Shown: positions 25,201-36,400 of the stretch, piece by piece | Layout of the letters: each line of letters begins with the position of its first letter | Position numbering within the stretch: the stretch's first letter is position 1 | From: Meloidogyne chitwoodi | Taxonomy: Eukaryota; Nematoda; Chromadorea; Rhabditida; Meloidogynidae | Direction of reading: 5' to 3' | NCBI GenBank assembly: GCA_015183035.1 | Contig: JACZZP010000010.1 | Span: forward strand, 62,001-126,000 | Length of the DNA: 64,000 nt | Made by a program: the position numbers and the translations under genes | The notes under the pieces: model-generated | Seen by the model: only the letters and a program-made list of their open reading frames with translations | Databases searched by the model: none | Told to the model about the DNA's origin: nothing

Positions 25201-26856
25201 TCACATGTGGGAAATTTCTCATTTTGGCATTAGGACCTTTTGTCACCGTATGATAAATCCCTTATTTTGTTACATTTTACAAAATAAATTATTAAAATTC
25301 TTTTTTTTTAGATCTTTGATACAAACAACACCACCTACTCAGCCTACTTCTCAAAAGGAAAGTGAATCTGAGCGGAAAGCGAAATCAAAGTTGAAACGTT
25401 CAACTAGACGATCTACACAAGTATTTTTATTTAATTTGACAAAATTTTTAATAAAAAATTAATTTTTAGGGGGTAACTCTGGAACAATTGGGAGAAGCTG
25501 CTGGACGTCATAGTGGATCTCACAATAATAATGGAAATCATCATCAGCCAAACCATGGAGATCGTGTGCAGCGAGCTAATGAAAAGTTCAATTGTTTTAT
25601 GGAGGTTTATAGAAAGTTTTATAAAATATTCTAGTGTGAGATGTTTTGGTGTAGTGTGTAAACTGATAGTTTTGCGAATTAGTATTCGCAGGTTCGAGTC
25701 CGCTTCGTTAAATTATTTTTCTTTTCACTTTTATTTTATTCTAAAATTGAAAAATTATGTTTTTAATTATTTTATATTAAATTTTATTTTTAAAGGTAAC
25801 AAAAGACAATAAAGAAATTCACGAAGAATTAAAGTTTTTAAAGGTTTATTTCTTTTTATTAATTTATTTATTATTTAAACAATCTTTAGAAAACTGTTCA
25901 AGACCTTCAAAATCAACAGTATCACTTAAAAAATGAAATTCTTTGGAGAGATAAACTCATTCACGTTAGTTTTTTTAATTTTTTTATAAGAACGAAAAAA
26001 TCTTAAAAAATGTTTTTGGTCATAATTTTCCTTTTATTTTTTAATTTTTTGAATTTAGGAAAATGGTTTTGTTGTTGTCAATCAGGACCCAAATGATGAC
26101 TTTCTTCAATCGTTGCATCATCGAAATATTTCAGAAAATGGGAATGACTCTACAAAAAAGTTTTTTTTAATTTATTTTTTAGAAATTTTTTTTTTTTAGC
26201 AAATTTGAGCCTTTATTACTTTCTTACGTTACCTTGGCTGCCGTTGAAAAGGCTCTTCCTGGAACTTCTGCTGTTGACCAAAAAATTCAAAGGATCGTAG
26301 AATCGGTTTTTTTAAATTTTTAATTAACATGATTACTTTTAGAATCGAAAACTTCGGCAGAAAGTGGAAGAGGCTGAAAAAACCCTTTATAATTGTCGAC
26401 AACAATCTCAGGAAGATTATACTTCTAATGGGTCAAATAGCAGTAATGATGACAGTTTGCATAGTTTGTGAATTTTTTAAGACTATTTAAAACAAAAATT
26501 AAAATAAATTTTAAACAAAATTTAGAAGACGCATCAAAGCAATTCGCAGAAATGAAGCTTAAACTTCAAGAAATGGAAAGAGAGAAAACCGCTTTAGAAG
26601 GAGCTTTTGGACGATCTGAAACTCAACTAAAAAGGTTTAAAACAATTGCGGAACAATCGGAAAAGGAGTCTGAAGAATTGCAAAAGCAGAATAGACAGTT
26701 GAAAAAAGAGGTTTTCTTCTTAATATTTTTAAGAAAAATAAAAAAAAAATTATTAAGCTTCGTGACAAGGAACAATCACTCGAAGAAAGTAAAGAAACTA
26801 TTAACCAATTACAATCTAGACTCGAAAAAATGCGTAATACAAAAAGGCCAATTTAA
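22252..26856 (+). CDS. mel-11: myosin phosphatase targeting subunit (MYPT/mel-11) fused to LRRFIP-type coiled coils
   Basis: The ATG at 22252 follows tttccag by 7 nt, a likely trans-splice acceptor. The N-terminus carries the PP1-docking motif KVKF (HSKVKFQNRDIFLSACQSGD). Ankyrin repeats follow: DINSSTIDGVTALHQAVIDG, DINAQDNEGWTPLHAAVCCG, TGATALHVAASRGYIKIIE and DVNAPDFEGWTPLHAADHWG. The centre has KRSTRRSTQGVTLEQL, identical in core to the Rho-kinase inhibitory phosphorylation site of vertebrate MYPT1. The subunit would hold PP1 on myosin. Oddities: right after the ankyrins (from about 23790) the frame enters LRRFIP-derived sequence (DQKIQRLVES and a coiled coil), then returns to MYPT-like Ser/Gln-rich sequence near 24301. 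From 25798 to the stop at 26856 it again encodes the LRRFIP C-terminal half, with the same intron positions as the gene at 47201-48805. Confidence 0.87.
23790..24222 (+). repeat. internal LRRFIP-derived segment inside the MYPT gene
   Basis: The region encoding DQKIQRLVES, then EDTEKTHYNCRQQSKEDYTS, then EDASKQFAEMKLKHQDMERE up to RQLKKE is a diverged copy of exons at 47.3-47.8 kb and of 26272-26710. The splice acceptor before the NRKLRQ exon is lost (ttttaatcg in place of ttttagaatcg). A cag six codons downstream would restore an in-frame splice. The left junction coincides with a stretch of sequence shared by both partners (ttgaccaaaaaattcaaagg). Confidence 0.75.
25632..25712 (+). ncRNA. tRNA-like sequence in the MYPT fusion intron
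   Basis: The A-box-like word tggtgtagtgtg and the B box aggttcgagtccgc lie in the intron that joins the MYPT part to the C-terminal LRRFIP part. The T arm pairs well, other arms poorly. Same sense as the gene. Confidence 0.5.
25798..26856 (+). repeat. C-terminal LRRFIP-derived segment of the MYPT gene
   Basis: It encodes [56 protein letters not shown], and a coiled coil ending [12 protein letters not shown]. This parallels the gene at 47201-48805 exon by exon, and the exon plus part of the intron from gaaatgaagctt to past RQLKKE are almost identical in DNA. Introns are kept, so the copy arose from genomic DNA, not by retroposition. Confidence 0.85.
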
Positions 26857-27621
26857 AAAGAAATTATTAGAGAATTTATTTAAGTTCCTCTTCAATTGAG
26901 GTTTATTTTTATTTAGTTTTAGCTCTTGTTTTTTTTTAATTAAAATTGACAAAAATATATATTTATGTAAAATACCTATGATGAGCTCAATTTTTGAAAT
27001 TCTAAATTCTTTCGATTAAAAATATATTAATTTTTTTATTTAAAATTCAGTCTCAATATTAGTTAGGGAAAATATTTAAAAAATATAGGAAATAAAAATA
27101 TTTTTAATCAATTTTTTGTGTTTTTAAAAATTAATAAGTCGATGCTAGTACATTTGAGAAAAAATATATGGAGAGACTGAGTTGATTTTTGCTCTCTCTG
27201 TTATTTTATTTTCCTTATCTTTCAAAAAAAGTTCCCACATTCTCTTAGATTTAAAATCATTTGAGAGGCCTTTGAAGAAAATTGTTCCTTCATCTTTCAA
27301 TTTTTTCCTATGTATTACTGAACTAATTTTATATTAATTTCTAGGGTGCCTATTTTTCCTTCTCTCAACGAAGTTATTAAAAATCTACTCTATTATTTTA
27401 GATAAATCCCAGTTTAATTTATTCTTTTCCATCTAGGATTTTATAAAATTTCTTTTATTTCGACTCTATTGACTTTATCGTTTTTTATTTTGAGCACCGT
27501 CAAAAAATTTTTATGCGAAATAAATTGATTATAATTTAATTTTTTATTTTTGTTGTTTTATTACTTATATTTTTTATATTAAATTTATTTAATTTAGAAA
27601 AAAATTTTTATTTTACTAAAA
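26857..27621. other. short intergenic gap between MYPT chimera and PPCS
   Basis: AT-rich 765-bp spacer on the plus strand between two genes of the same orientation. No repeat or extra exon was seen. Confidence 0.4.
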
Positions 27622-29495
27622 TGAACAAATCAGATTCTTCTTCATTACAAAGTTTAATAGAAAATTTTATTTCAACACATGAAGGACGAAAGATTGTCTT
27701 AGTCACAGTTAAGTAAAGAAAAACAAACCTCCTATACAGGTTTTAGTCTCTCTTAAGCTTTGTTTTTGATAATACTCACTATTTCTTCTTTCTCTAACCA
27801 GAATTAATAAGCGTTCTATTTTATTTTTCTTGCATTTCCTTCCTTAAGTAAACGATGTAAGAGTCCGGACGGATTTTTTCGGCTCTACATTTCGCCCACA
27901 GATATTGCACGACATCTCGTCTCCACGACAAAAGGACTACATTTCGTTCGTACGAGCTTGTTTGCCGTTGGGACGAAATGTCGTGCAATTTCTATCGGCG
28001 AAATGTCTGAACAATTTTTTTTGTTACATTTTATTTTTATAGAGTGGTGGAACGAGAGTAAAATTGGAAGTAAATGCTGTTCGCTCAATTGAAAATTTTT
28101 CTATGGGAACAAGAGGTGCAGCAAGTACAGAGTGAGCATAAAAAATATAATTTTTTTAATCCTTCCAATTTTTAGATATTTTTTGGAGAAAGGATATGCA
28201 GTTATTTTGTAAGCTGAACAATATTTAAACAATTTTTTTTTTATTTTTAGTTTCTACCGCGAAGAGTCTTTAAAGCCATATTCTCGAAGGTATCTTCACT
28301 TTTTTGAACATTTGGATCTGACGGATGATGGAAAAGTTGAAGGCAAGTAATTTTTTGGTTCCAAGGCTCTAATTACCAAAAAATAAATTAGTAATTACAC
28401 ACTCTAATGACCCATTATTTGTCTACTGGGTCATTTCTGTGTAAGATCTTTAATCTGTTTTGACCTCGGAAATAATTTTTTATAAATAATTTTAAGTGGT
28501 AAATTTTCCAACTCTTGCCAGAGATGTTGCTAATTACAAAAGAAACGCTTCTCGTCTTCTGTTCATTCCTTTTGTTGAATTAGATCAATATTTACATGAT
28601 TTGGAGGTTATTTGTTCTTGTTTGCATAAATATGGTCCAAAATTGCTAATTTACTTGGCTGCAGCTGTTTCTGATTTTTATGTTCACGAAGAGAGATTAG
28701 TTAGTTATTTTGAGTTATTCTTAAAGATCAACACTTTAAAGTTAATTTTTTAATTTTAGCCAACTCATAAAATTCAATCTAGAGATGGTGAACTTCTTTT
28801 AACATTAAACATTGTTCCAAAATTATTAGAAAGACTTGTAGAGAAGATTGTACCAAATGCTTATATTGTTTCATTTAAGGTTTGAGAATATTATTTTAAT
28901 TTTTTAAGTGTAAGGAAGGTCGCTGCTAAAAGTTAAAACGTTTAGGTGGTGATTTAAGATCTATAAAAAGGGAAAGTAAAATATCGCTTCGGTAGCTCAG
29001 TCGGTAGAGCAGCCGACTATGTGTGAGAAAAATGCCCCAGCAAGCACTGGCGAGGTCGTGGGATCGATGTCTGTCAGGGTCCAAATATTTATTTTCTCTT
29101 TATTTTGTATGAACATTTTATCCAATTTTAACTTTTGACATCTTGTCCAATTTTGTACTACTTTCTATTTTCTCTATGATTATCAAAATAAATAAATTTT
29201 ATTTTTATAGTTAGAAACAGATGAATCTATTCTACTTCAAAAATCTAAAGGAGCATTAGCAAAGTATGGACATAATGCAGTCATTGGAAATTTGCTTCAA
29301 ACAAGAAAGAAAACTGTTGTTTTTGTATATCCAAATGATAAACCCGTAGAGACAGTAAATATAGAAAAAACAGATTTGGAAAGAGGTGCTGAAGAAATTG
29401 AAGAAAAAATTGTTGAAAAATTAGTGGGGCAACATGAAGAATTTATTACAAATCAAAATAAAGCGACAAATAATGAGAGAGAAATTTACTATTAA
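27622..29495 (+). CDS. phosphopantothenate-cysteine ligase (PPCS)
   Basis: The first exon from ATG 27622 (MNKSDSSSLQ...GRKIVLVT) splices to SGGTRVKLEVNAVRSIENFS and then MGTRGAASTE, the nucleotide-binding N-terminus of PPCS. Later exons give YFLEKGYAVI, FYREESLKPYSRRYLHFFE, YLAAAVSDFYVHEE, PTHKIQSRDGEL, VPKLLERLVEKIVPNAYIVS, FKLETDESILLQKSKGALAK and EEIEEKIVEKL. These follow human PPCS in order. The enzyme joins 4'-phosphopantothenate to cysteine in coenzyme A synthesis, in the cytosol. Intron 1 carries a palindromic MITE (27887-28006), and the last intron a tRNA-like element. The tail after VEKL is a little longer than I expect. All key blocks are intact. Confidence 0.92.
27887..28006. mobile_element. 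palindromic MITE-like element, copy 1
   Basis: About 37-bp imperfect inverted ends: acatttcgcccacagatatt on the left, and aatttctatcggcgaaatgt on the right, with gcacgacat/atgtcgtgc inside. The length is 120 bp. A second copy lies at 49251-49376. Non-coding, in PPCS intron 1. Confidence 0.75.
28984..29083 (+). ncRNA. tRNA-like sequence in the last PPCS intron
   Basis: cggtagctcagtcggtagag is a near-perfect tRNA D arm and A box. An insert-containing anticodon region and a B-like word gtcgtgggatcgatgtc follow. It is longer than a tRNA and the B box is damaged, so it is probably a tRNA-derived SINE or pseudogene. Same sense as the host. Confidence 0.55.
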
Positions 29496-29804
29496 ATTTA
29501 TATTTAATTCACTTTCGTTATAGATACACAATGGGCGCCACCTGTCTCTATTTTCACTTTTGTCTAATATTTTTGGACAATTTGTCCCAACCTTAGTTCT
29601 AAAAAGGTAATAAATAAAGTCATGATATAAGACCACACACAGGTTAACCTCTACCTATAACGAAATAAAATATAACTTTTTTAAAATCTTTGTAATATTT
29701 GTAATTTTTAAATTATTTTAATACATATTTATTAGAGATAAAATTTTAATTAAATTTTTAAGGAAAAAATATTAGTTCAATTTAGTTTTTATGCTATTTC
29801 GGAT
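29496..29804. other. left flank of the satellite, with direct repeat
   Basis: Follows the PPCS stop. The part 29656-29775 (tataacgaaat ... ggaaaaaatattag) resembles 43133-43245 on the far side of the satellite in the same orientation. The rest shows nothing recognisable. Confidence 0.5.
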
Positions 29805-32800
29805 TGTCGGCGAATCCACCGGCGAACCCATCGGCATCCATCGGCGAACCCATCGGCGAATCCACCGGCGAACCCATCGGCGAACCCATCGGCGAACCCA
29901 TCGGTGAACCCATCGGTGAATCCATCGGCGAACCCATCGGTGAATCCATCGGCGAACCCATCGGCGAATCCATCGGCGAACCCATCGGTGAACCCATCGG
30001 TGAATCCATCGGCGAACCCATCGGCGAATCCACCGGCGAATCCACCGGCGAACCCATCGGCGAACCCATCGGTGAACCCATCGGTGAATCCATCGGCGAA
30101 CCCATCGGCGAATCCATCGGCGAACCCATCGGCGAATCCACCGGCGAATCCACCGGCGAACCCATCGGCGAACCCATCGGTGAACTCATCGGTGAATCCA
30201 TCGGCGAACCCATCGGCGAATCCATCGGCGAACCCATCGGCGAATCCACCGGCGAACCCATCGGCGAACCCATCGGCGAATCCACCGGCGAATCCACCGG
30301 CGAACCCATCGGCGAACCCATCGGTGAACCCATCGGTGAATCCATCGGCGAACCCATCGGCGAATCCATCGGCGAACCCATCGGCGAATCCACCGGCGAA
30401 CCCATCGGCGAATCCATCGGCGAATCCATCGGCGAACCCATCGGCGAATCCACCGGCGAACCCATCGGCGAATCCACCGGCGAATCCACCGGCGAACCCA
30501 TCGGCGAACCCATCGGCGAACCCATCGGTGAACCCATCGGTGAATCCATCGGCGAACCCATCGGCGAATCCATCGGCGAACCCATCGGCGAATCCACCGG
30601 CGAATCCACCGGCGAACCCATCGGCGAATCCATCGGCGAACCCACCGGCGAATCCACCGGCGAACCCATCGGTGAACTCATCGGTGAATCCATCGGCGAA
30701 CCCATCGGCGAATCCATCGGCGAACCCATCGGCGAATCCATCGGCGAACCCATCGGCGAATCCACCGGCGAACCCATCGGCGAATCCACCGGCGAATCCA
30801 CCGGCGAACCCATCGGCGAACCCATCGGTGAACCCATCGGTGAATCCATCGGCGAACCCATCGGCGAATCCATCGGCGAACCCATCGGCGAATCCACCGG
30901 CGAACCCATCGGCGAATCCATCGGCGAACCCACCGGCGAATCCACCGGCGAACCCATCGGCGAACCCATCGGTGAACTCATCGGTGAATCCATCGGCGAA
31001 CCCATCGGCGAATCCATCGGCGAACCCATCGGCGAATCCACCGGCGAACCCATCGGCGAACCCATCGGCGAATCCACCGGCGAACCCATCGGCGAACCCA
31101 TCGGTGAATCCATCGGCGAACCCATCGGCGAATCCATCGGCGAACCCATCGGCGAATCCACCGGCGAACCCATCGGCGAACCCATCGGTGAACCCATCGG
31201 TGAATCCATCGGCGAACCCATCGGCGAATCCATCGGCGAACCCATCGGCGAATCCACCGGCGAATCCACCGGCGAACCCATCGGCGAACCCATCGGTGAA
31301 CTCATCGGTGAATCCATCGGCGAACCCATCGGCGAATCCATCGGCGAACCCATCGGCGAATCCACCGGCGAATCCACCGGCGAACCCATCGGCGAATCCA
31401 TCGGCGAACCCATCGGCGAATCCACCGGCGAACCCATCGGCGAATCCACCGGCGAATCCACCGGCGAACCCATCGGCGAACCCATCGGTGAACCCATCGG
31501 TGAATCCATCGGCGAACCCATCGGCGAATCCATCGGCGAACCCATCGGCGAATCCACCGGCGAACCCATCGGCGAATCCATCGGCGAACCCACCGGCGAA
31601 TCCACCGGCGAACCCATCGGCGAATCCACCGGCGAACCCATCGGCGAATCCATCGGCGAACCCACCGGCGAATCCACCGGCGAACCCATCGGCGAACCCA
31701 TCGGTGAACTCATCGGTGAATCCATCGGCGAACCCACCGGCGAACCCATCGGCGAACCCATCGGCGAATCCATCGGCGAACCCATCGGCGAATCCATCGG
31801 CGAACCCATCGGCGAATCCACCGGCGAACCCATCGGCGAATCCACCGGCGAATCCACCGGCGAACCCATCGGCGAACCCATCGGTGAACCCATCGGTGAA
31901 TCCATCGGCGAACCCATCGGCGAATCCATCGGCGAACCCATCGGCGAATCCACCGGCGAACCCATCGGCGAATCCATCGGCGAACCCACCGGCGAATCCA
32001 CCGGCGAACCCATCGGCGAACCCATCGGTGAACTCATCGGTGAATCCATCGGCGAACCCATCGGCGAATCCATCGGCGAACCCATCGGCGAATCCACCGG
32101 CGAACCCATCGGCGAACCCATCGGCGAATCCACCGGCGAACCCATCGGCGAACCCATCGGTGAATCCATCGGCGAACCCATCGGCGAACCCATCGGCGAA
32201 TCCATCGGCGAACCCATCGGCGAATCCACCGGCGAATCCACCGGCGAATCCATCGGCGAATCCATCGGCGAACCCATCGGCGAATCCACCGGCGAACCCA
32301 TCGGCGAATCCACCGGCGAATCCACCGGCGAACCCATCGGCGAACCCATCGGTGAACCCATCGGTGAATCCATCGGCGAACCCATCGGCGAATCCATCGG
32401 CGAACCCATCGGCGAACCCATCGGCGAATCCACCGGCGAACCCATCGGCGAATCCATCGGCGAACCCATCGGCGAATCCACCGGCGAACCCATCGGCGAA
32501 TCCACCGGCGAATCCACCGGCGAACCCATCGGCGAACCCATCGGTGAACCCATCGGTGAATCCATCGGCGAACCCATCGGTGAACCCATCGGCGAACCCA
32601 TCGGTGAACCCATCGGTGAATCCATCGGCGAACCCATCGGCGAATCCATCGGCGAACCCATCGGCGAACCCATCGGTGAACCCATCGGTGAATCCATCGG
32701 CGAACCCATCGGCGAATCCATCGGCGAACCCATCGGCGAATCCACCGGCGAACCCATCGGCGAACCCATCGGCGAATCCACCGGCGAATCCACCGGCGAA

Positions 32801-33345
32801 CCCATCGGCGAACCCATCGGTGAACCCATCGGTGAATCCATCGGCGAACCCATCGGCGAATCCATCGGCGAACCCATCGGCGAATCCACCGGCGAACCCA
32901 TCGGCGAACCCATCGGCGAATCCACCGGCGAATCCACCGGCGAATCCACCGGCGAACCCATCGGCGAACCCATCGGTGAATCCATCGGCGAATCCATCGG
33001 CGAACCCATCGGTGAACCCATCGGTGAATCCATCGGCGAACCCATCGGCGAATCCACCGGCGAATCCACCGGCGAACCCATCGGCGAACCCATCGGTGAA
33101 CCCATCGGTGAATCCATCGGCGAACCCATCGGCGAATCCATCGGCGAATCCATCGGCGAATCCATCGGCGAATCCATCGGCGAATCCATCGGCGAATCCA
33201 TCGGCGAATCCATCGGCGAATCCATCGGCGAATCCATCGGCGAACCCATCGGCGAATCCACCGGCGAATCCACCGGCGAATCCACCGGCGAACCCATCGG
33301 TGAATCCATCGGCGAACCCATCGGCGAATCCATCGGCGAATCCAA
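29805..33345. repeat. satellite block 1: 12-bp GGYGAAYYCAYC array, about 295 units
   Basis: Tandem 12-mers such as GGCGAACCCATC, GGCGAATCCATC, GGCGAATCCACC, GGTGAACCCATC, GGTGAATCCATC and the rare GGTGAACTCATC and GGCGAACCCACC. After one 10-bp unit near 29832-29841 the period of 12 holds without an indel to about 33343. All differences between units are C/T at four positions. Runs of units recur as larger blocks (for example the order ending in the CTC variant occurs many times), and about ten identical GGCGAATCCATC units lie at 33132-33240. Every frame is open because the unit has no stop, so the long reading frames here are not evidence of a gene. Confidence 0.97.
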
Positions 33346-33445
33346 GGACGATTCCGATGTTCACCGATATTCAACGATGTCCATCGATATTCGCCGATGT
33401 TCACCGATCTCACCGATCTTTTTCATCGATGTTTTCATCGATATT
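33346..33445. repeat. junction of satellite blocks: degenerate 10-mers TTCnnCGATR
   Basis: Between the two arrays units shrink to about 10 bp: ttcaccgata, ttcaacgatg, tccatcgata, ttcgccgatg, ttcaccgatc, then tttttcatcgatg, ttttcatcgata and finally ttttcagcgatg. These forms are intermediate between the reverse complement of block 1 (TTCGCCGATGGG) and the block 2 unit (TTTTCAGCGATG). Confidence 0.85.
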
Positions 33446-36400
33446 TTCAGCGATGTTTTTCAGCGATATTTTCAGCGATCTTTTTCAGCGATGTTTTCCA
33501 GCGATCTTTTCAGCGATGTTTTTCAGCGATGTTTTTCAGCGATGTTTTCAGCGATGTTTTCAGCGATTCTTTTCAGCGATGTTTTCCAGCGATCTTTTTC
33601 AGCGATCTTTTTCAGCGATCTTTTTCAGCGATGTTTTTCAGCGATGTTTTCCAGCGATCTTTTCAGCGATCTTTTTCAGCGATGTTTTCCAGCGATCTTT
33701 TCAGCGATGTTTTTCAGCGATGTTTTTCAGCGATGTTTTCAGCGATGTTTTCAGCGATTCTTTTCAGCGATGTTTTCCAGCGATCTTTTTCAGCGATCTT
33801 TTTCAGCGATCTTTTTCAGCGATGTTTTTCAGCGATGTTTTCCAGCGATCTTTTCAGCGATCTTTTTCAGCGATGTTTTCCAGCGATCTTTTCAGCGATG
33901 TTTTTCAGCGATGTTTTTCAGCGATCTTTTTCAGCGATCTTTTCAGCGATCTTTTTCAGCGATGTTTTTCAGCGATGTTTTCAGCGATCTTTTTCAGCGA
34001 TATTTTCAGCGATGTTTTTCAGCGATCTTTTTCAGCGATGTTTTTCAGCGATGTTTTCAGCGATCTTTTTCAGCGATATTTTCAGCGATATTTTCAGCGA
34101 TCTTTTTCAGCGATATTTTCAGCGATCTTTTTCAGCGATATTTTCCAGCGATCTTTTCAGCGATGTTTTTCAGCGATGTTTTTCAGCGATGTTTTCAGCG
34201 ATCTTTTTCAGCGATCTTTTTCAGCGATGTTTTCCAGCGATGTTTTCCAGCGATATTTTTCAGCGATCTTTTCAGCGATGTTTTTCAGCGATCTTTTTCA
34301 GCGATCTTTTCAGCGATGTTTTTCAGCGATGTTTTTCAGCGGTGTTTTCAGCGATCTTTTCAGCGATCTTTTTCAGCGATCTTTTTCAGCGATGTTTTCC
34401 AGCGATCTTTTCAGCGATCTTTTTCAGCGATGTTTTTCAGCGATGTTTTCAGCGATCTTTTCAGCGATCTTTTTCAGCGATCTTTTTCAGCGATCTTTTC
34501 AGCGATGTTTTTCAGCGATGTTTTCAGCGATCTTTTCAGCGATGTTTTTCAGCGATCTTTTTCAGCGATCTTTTCAGCGATCTTTTTCAGCGATGTTTTT
34601 CAGCGATGTTTTCAGCGATTCTTTTCAGCGATGTTTTCCAGCGATGTTTTCCAGCGATATTTTTCAGCGATCTTTTCAGCGATGTTTTTCAGCGATCTTT
34701 TTCAGCGATCTTTTCAGCGATGTTTTTCAGCGATGTTTTTCAGCGGTGTTTTCAGCGATCTTTTCAGCGATCTTTTTCAGCGATCTTTTTCAGCGATGTT
34801 TTCCAGCGATCTTTTCAGCGATCTTTTTCAGCGATGTTTTTCAGCGATGTTTTCAGCGATCTTTTCAGCGATCTTTTTCAGCGATCTTTTTCAGCGATCT
34901 TTTCAGCGATGTTTTTCAGCGATGTTTTCAGCGATCTTTTCAGCGATGTTTTTCAGCGATCTTTTTCAGCGATCTTTTCAGCGATCTTTTTCAGCGATGT
35001 TTTTCAGCGATGTTTTCAGCGATTCTTTTCAGCGATGTTTTCCAGCGATCTTTTCAGCGATCTTTTTCAGCGATGTTTTTCAGCGATCTTTTTCAGCGAT
35101 GTTTTCCAGCGATCTTTTCAGCGATCTTTTTCAGCGATGTTTTCCAGCGATCTTTTCAGCGATCTTTTTCAGCGATGTTTTTCAGCGATGTTTTTCAGCG
35201 ATGTTTTCAGCGATGTTTTCCAGCGATCTTTTCAGCGATCTTTTTCAGCGATGTTTTTCAGCGATCTTTTTCAGCGATGTTTTCCAGCGATCTTTTCAGC
35301 GATCTTTTTCAGCGATGTTTTTCAGCGATCTTTTTCAGCGATGTTTTCCAGCGATCTTTTCAGCGATCTTTTTCAGCGATGTTTTTCAGCGATGTTTTCA
35401 GCGATCTTTTCAGCGATCTTTTTCAGCGATCTTTTTCAGCGATCTTTTCAGCGATGTTTTTCAGCGATGTTTTCAGCGATCTTTTTCAGCGATCTTTTCA
35501 GCGATCTTTTTCAGCGATGTTTTTCAGCGATGTTTTCAGCGATCTTTTTCAGCGATATTTTCAGCGATCTTTTTCAGCGATATTTTCAGCGATCTTTTTC
35601 AGCGATCTTTTTCAGCGATGTTTTCCAGCGATCTTTTCAGCGATGTTTTTCAGCGATCTTTTTCAGCGATGTTTTTCAGCGATGTTTTCAGCGATCTTTT
35701 TCAGCGATCTTTTTCAGCGATATTTTCAGCGATCTTATTCAGCGATCTTTTTCAGCGATATTTTCCAGCGATCTTTTCAGCGATCTTTTTCAGCGATGTT
35801 TTTCAGCGATCTTTTCAGCGATCTTTTCAGCGATCTTTTTCAGCGATGTTTTCCAGCGATATTTTCAGCGATATTTTTCAGCGATCTTTTCAGCGATGTT
35901 TTTCAGCGATGTTTTTCAGCGATGTTTTCAGCGATCTTTTCAGCGATCTTTTTCAGCGATGTTTTCCAGCGATGTTTTCAGCGATCTTTTCAGCGATCTT
36001 TTTCAGCGATCTTTTTCAGCGATCTTTTCAGCGATGTTTTTCAGCGATGTTTTTCAGCGATGTTTTCAGCGATATTTTCCAGCGATCTTTTCAGCGATCT
36101 TTTTCAGCGATGTTTTTCAGCGATCTTTTCAGCGATCTTTTCAGCGATCTTTTTCAGCGATGTTTTTCAGCGATGTTTTCAGCGATATTTTCCAGCGATC
36201 TTTTCAGCGATCTTTTTCAGCGATGTTTTTCAGCGATCTTTTCAGCGATCTTTTCAGCGATCTTTTTCAGCGATGTTTTCCAGCGATATTTTCAGCGATA
36301 TTTTTCAGCGATCTTTTCAGCGATGTTTTTCAGCGATGTTTTTCAGCGATGTTTTCAGCGATCTTTTCAGCGATCTTTTTCAGCGATGTTTTCCAGCGAT

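Noticed and set aside
28984..29083. Functional tRNA gene in the PPCS intron
   Set aside because: The D arm is excellent, but the B box is mutated and the total length and acceptor pairing do not fit a tRNA.
29789..33413. Minus-strand frames with [16 protein letters not shown] and RRWVRRWI repeats
   Set aside because: They are the same 12-bp unit read in three frames. The resemblance to silk- or antifreeze-like proteins is an effect of the repeat.
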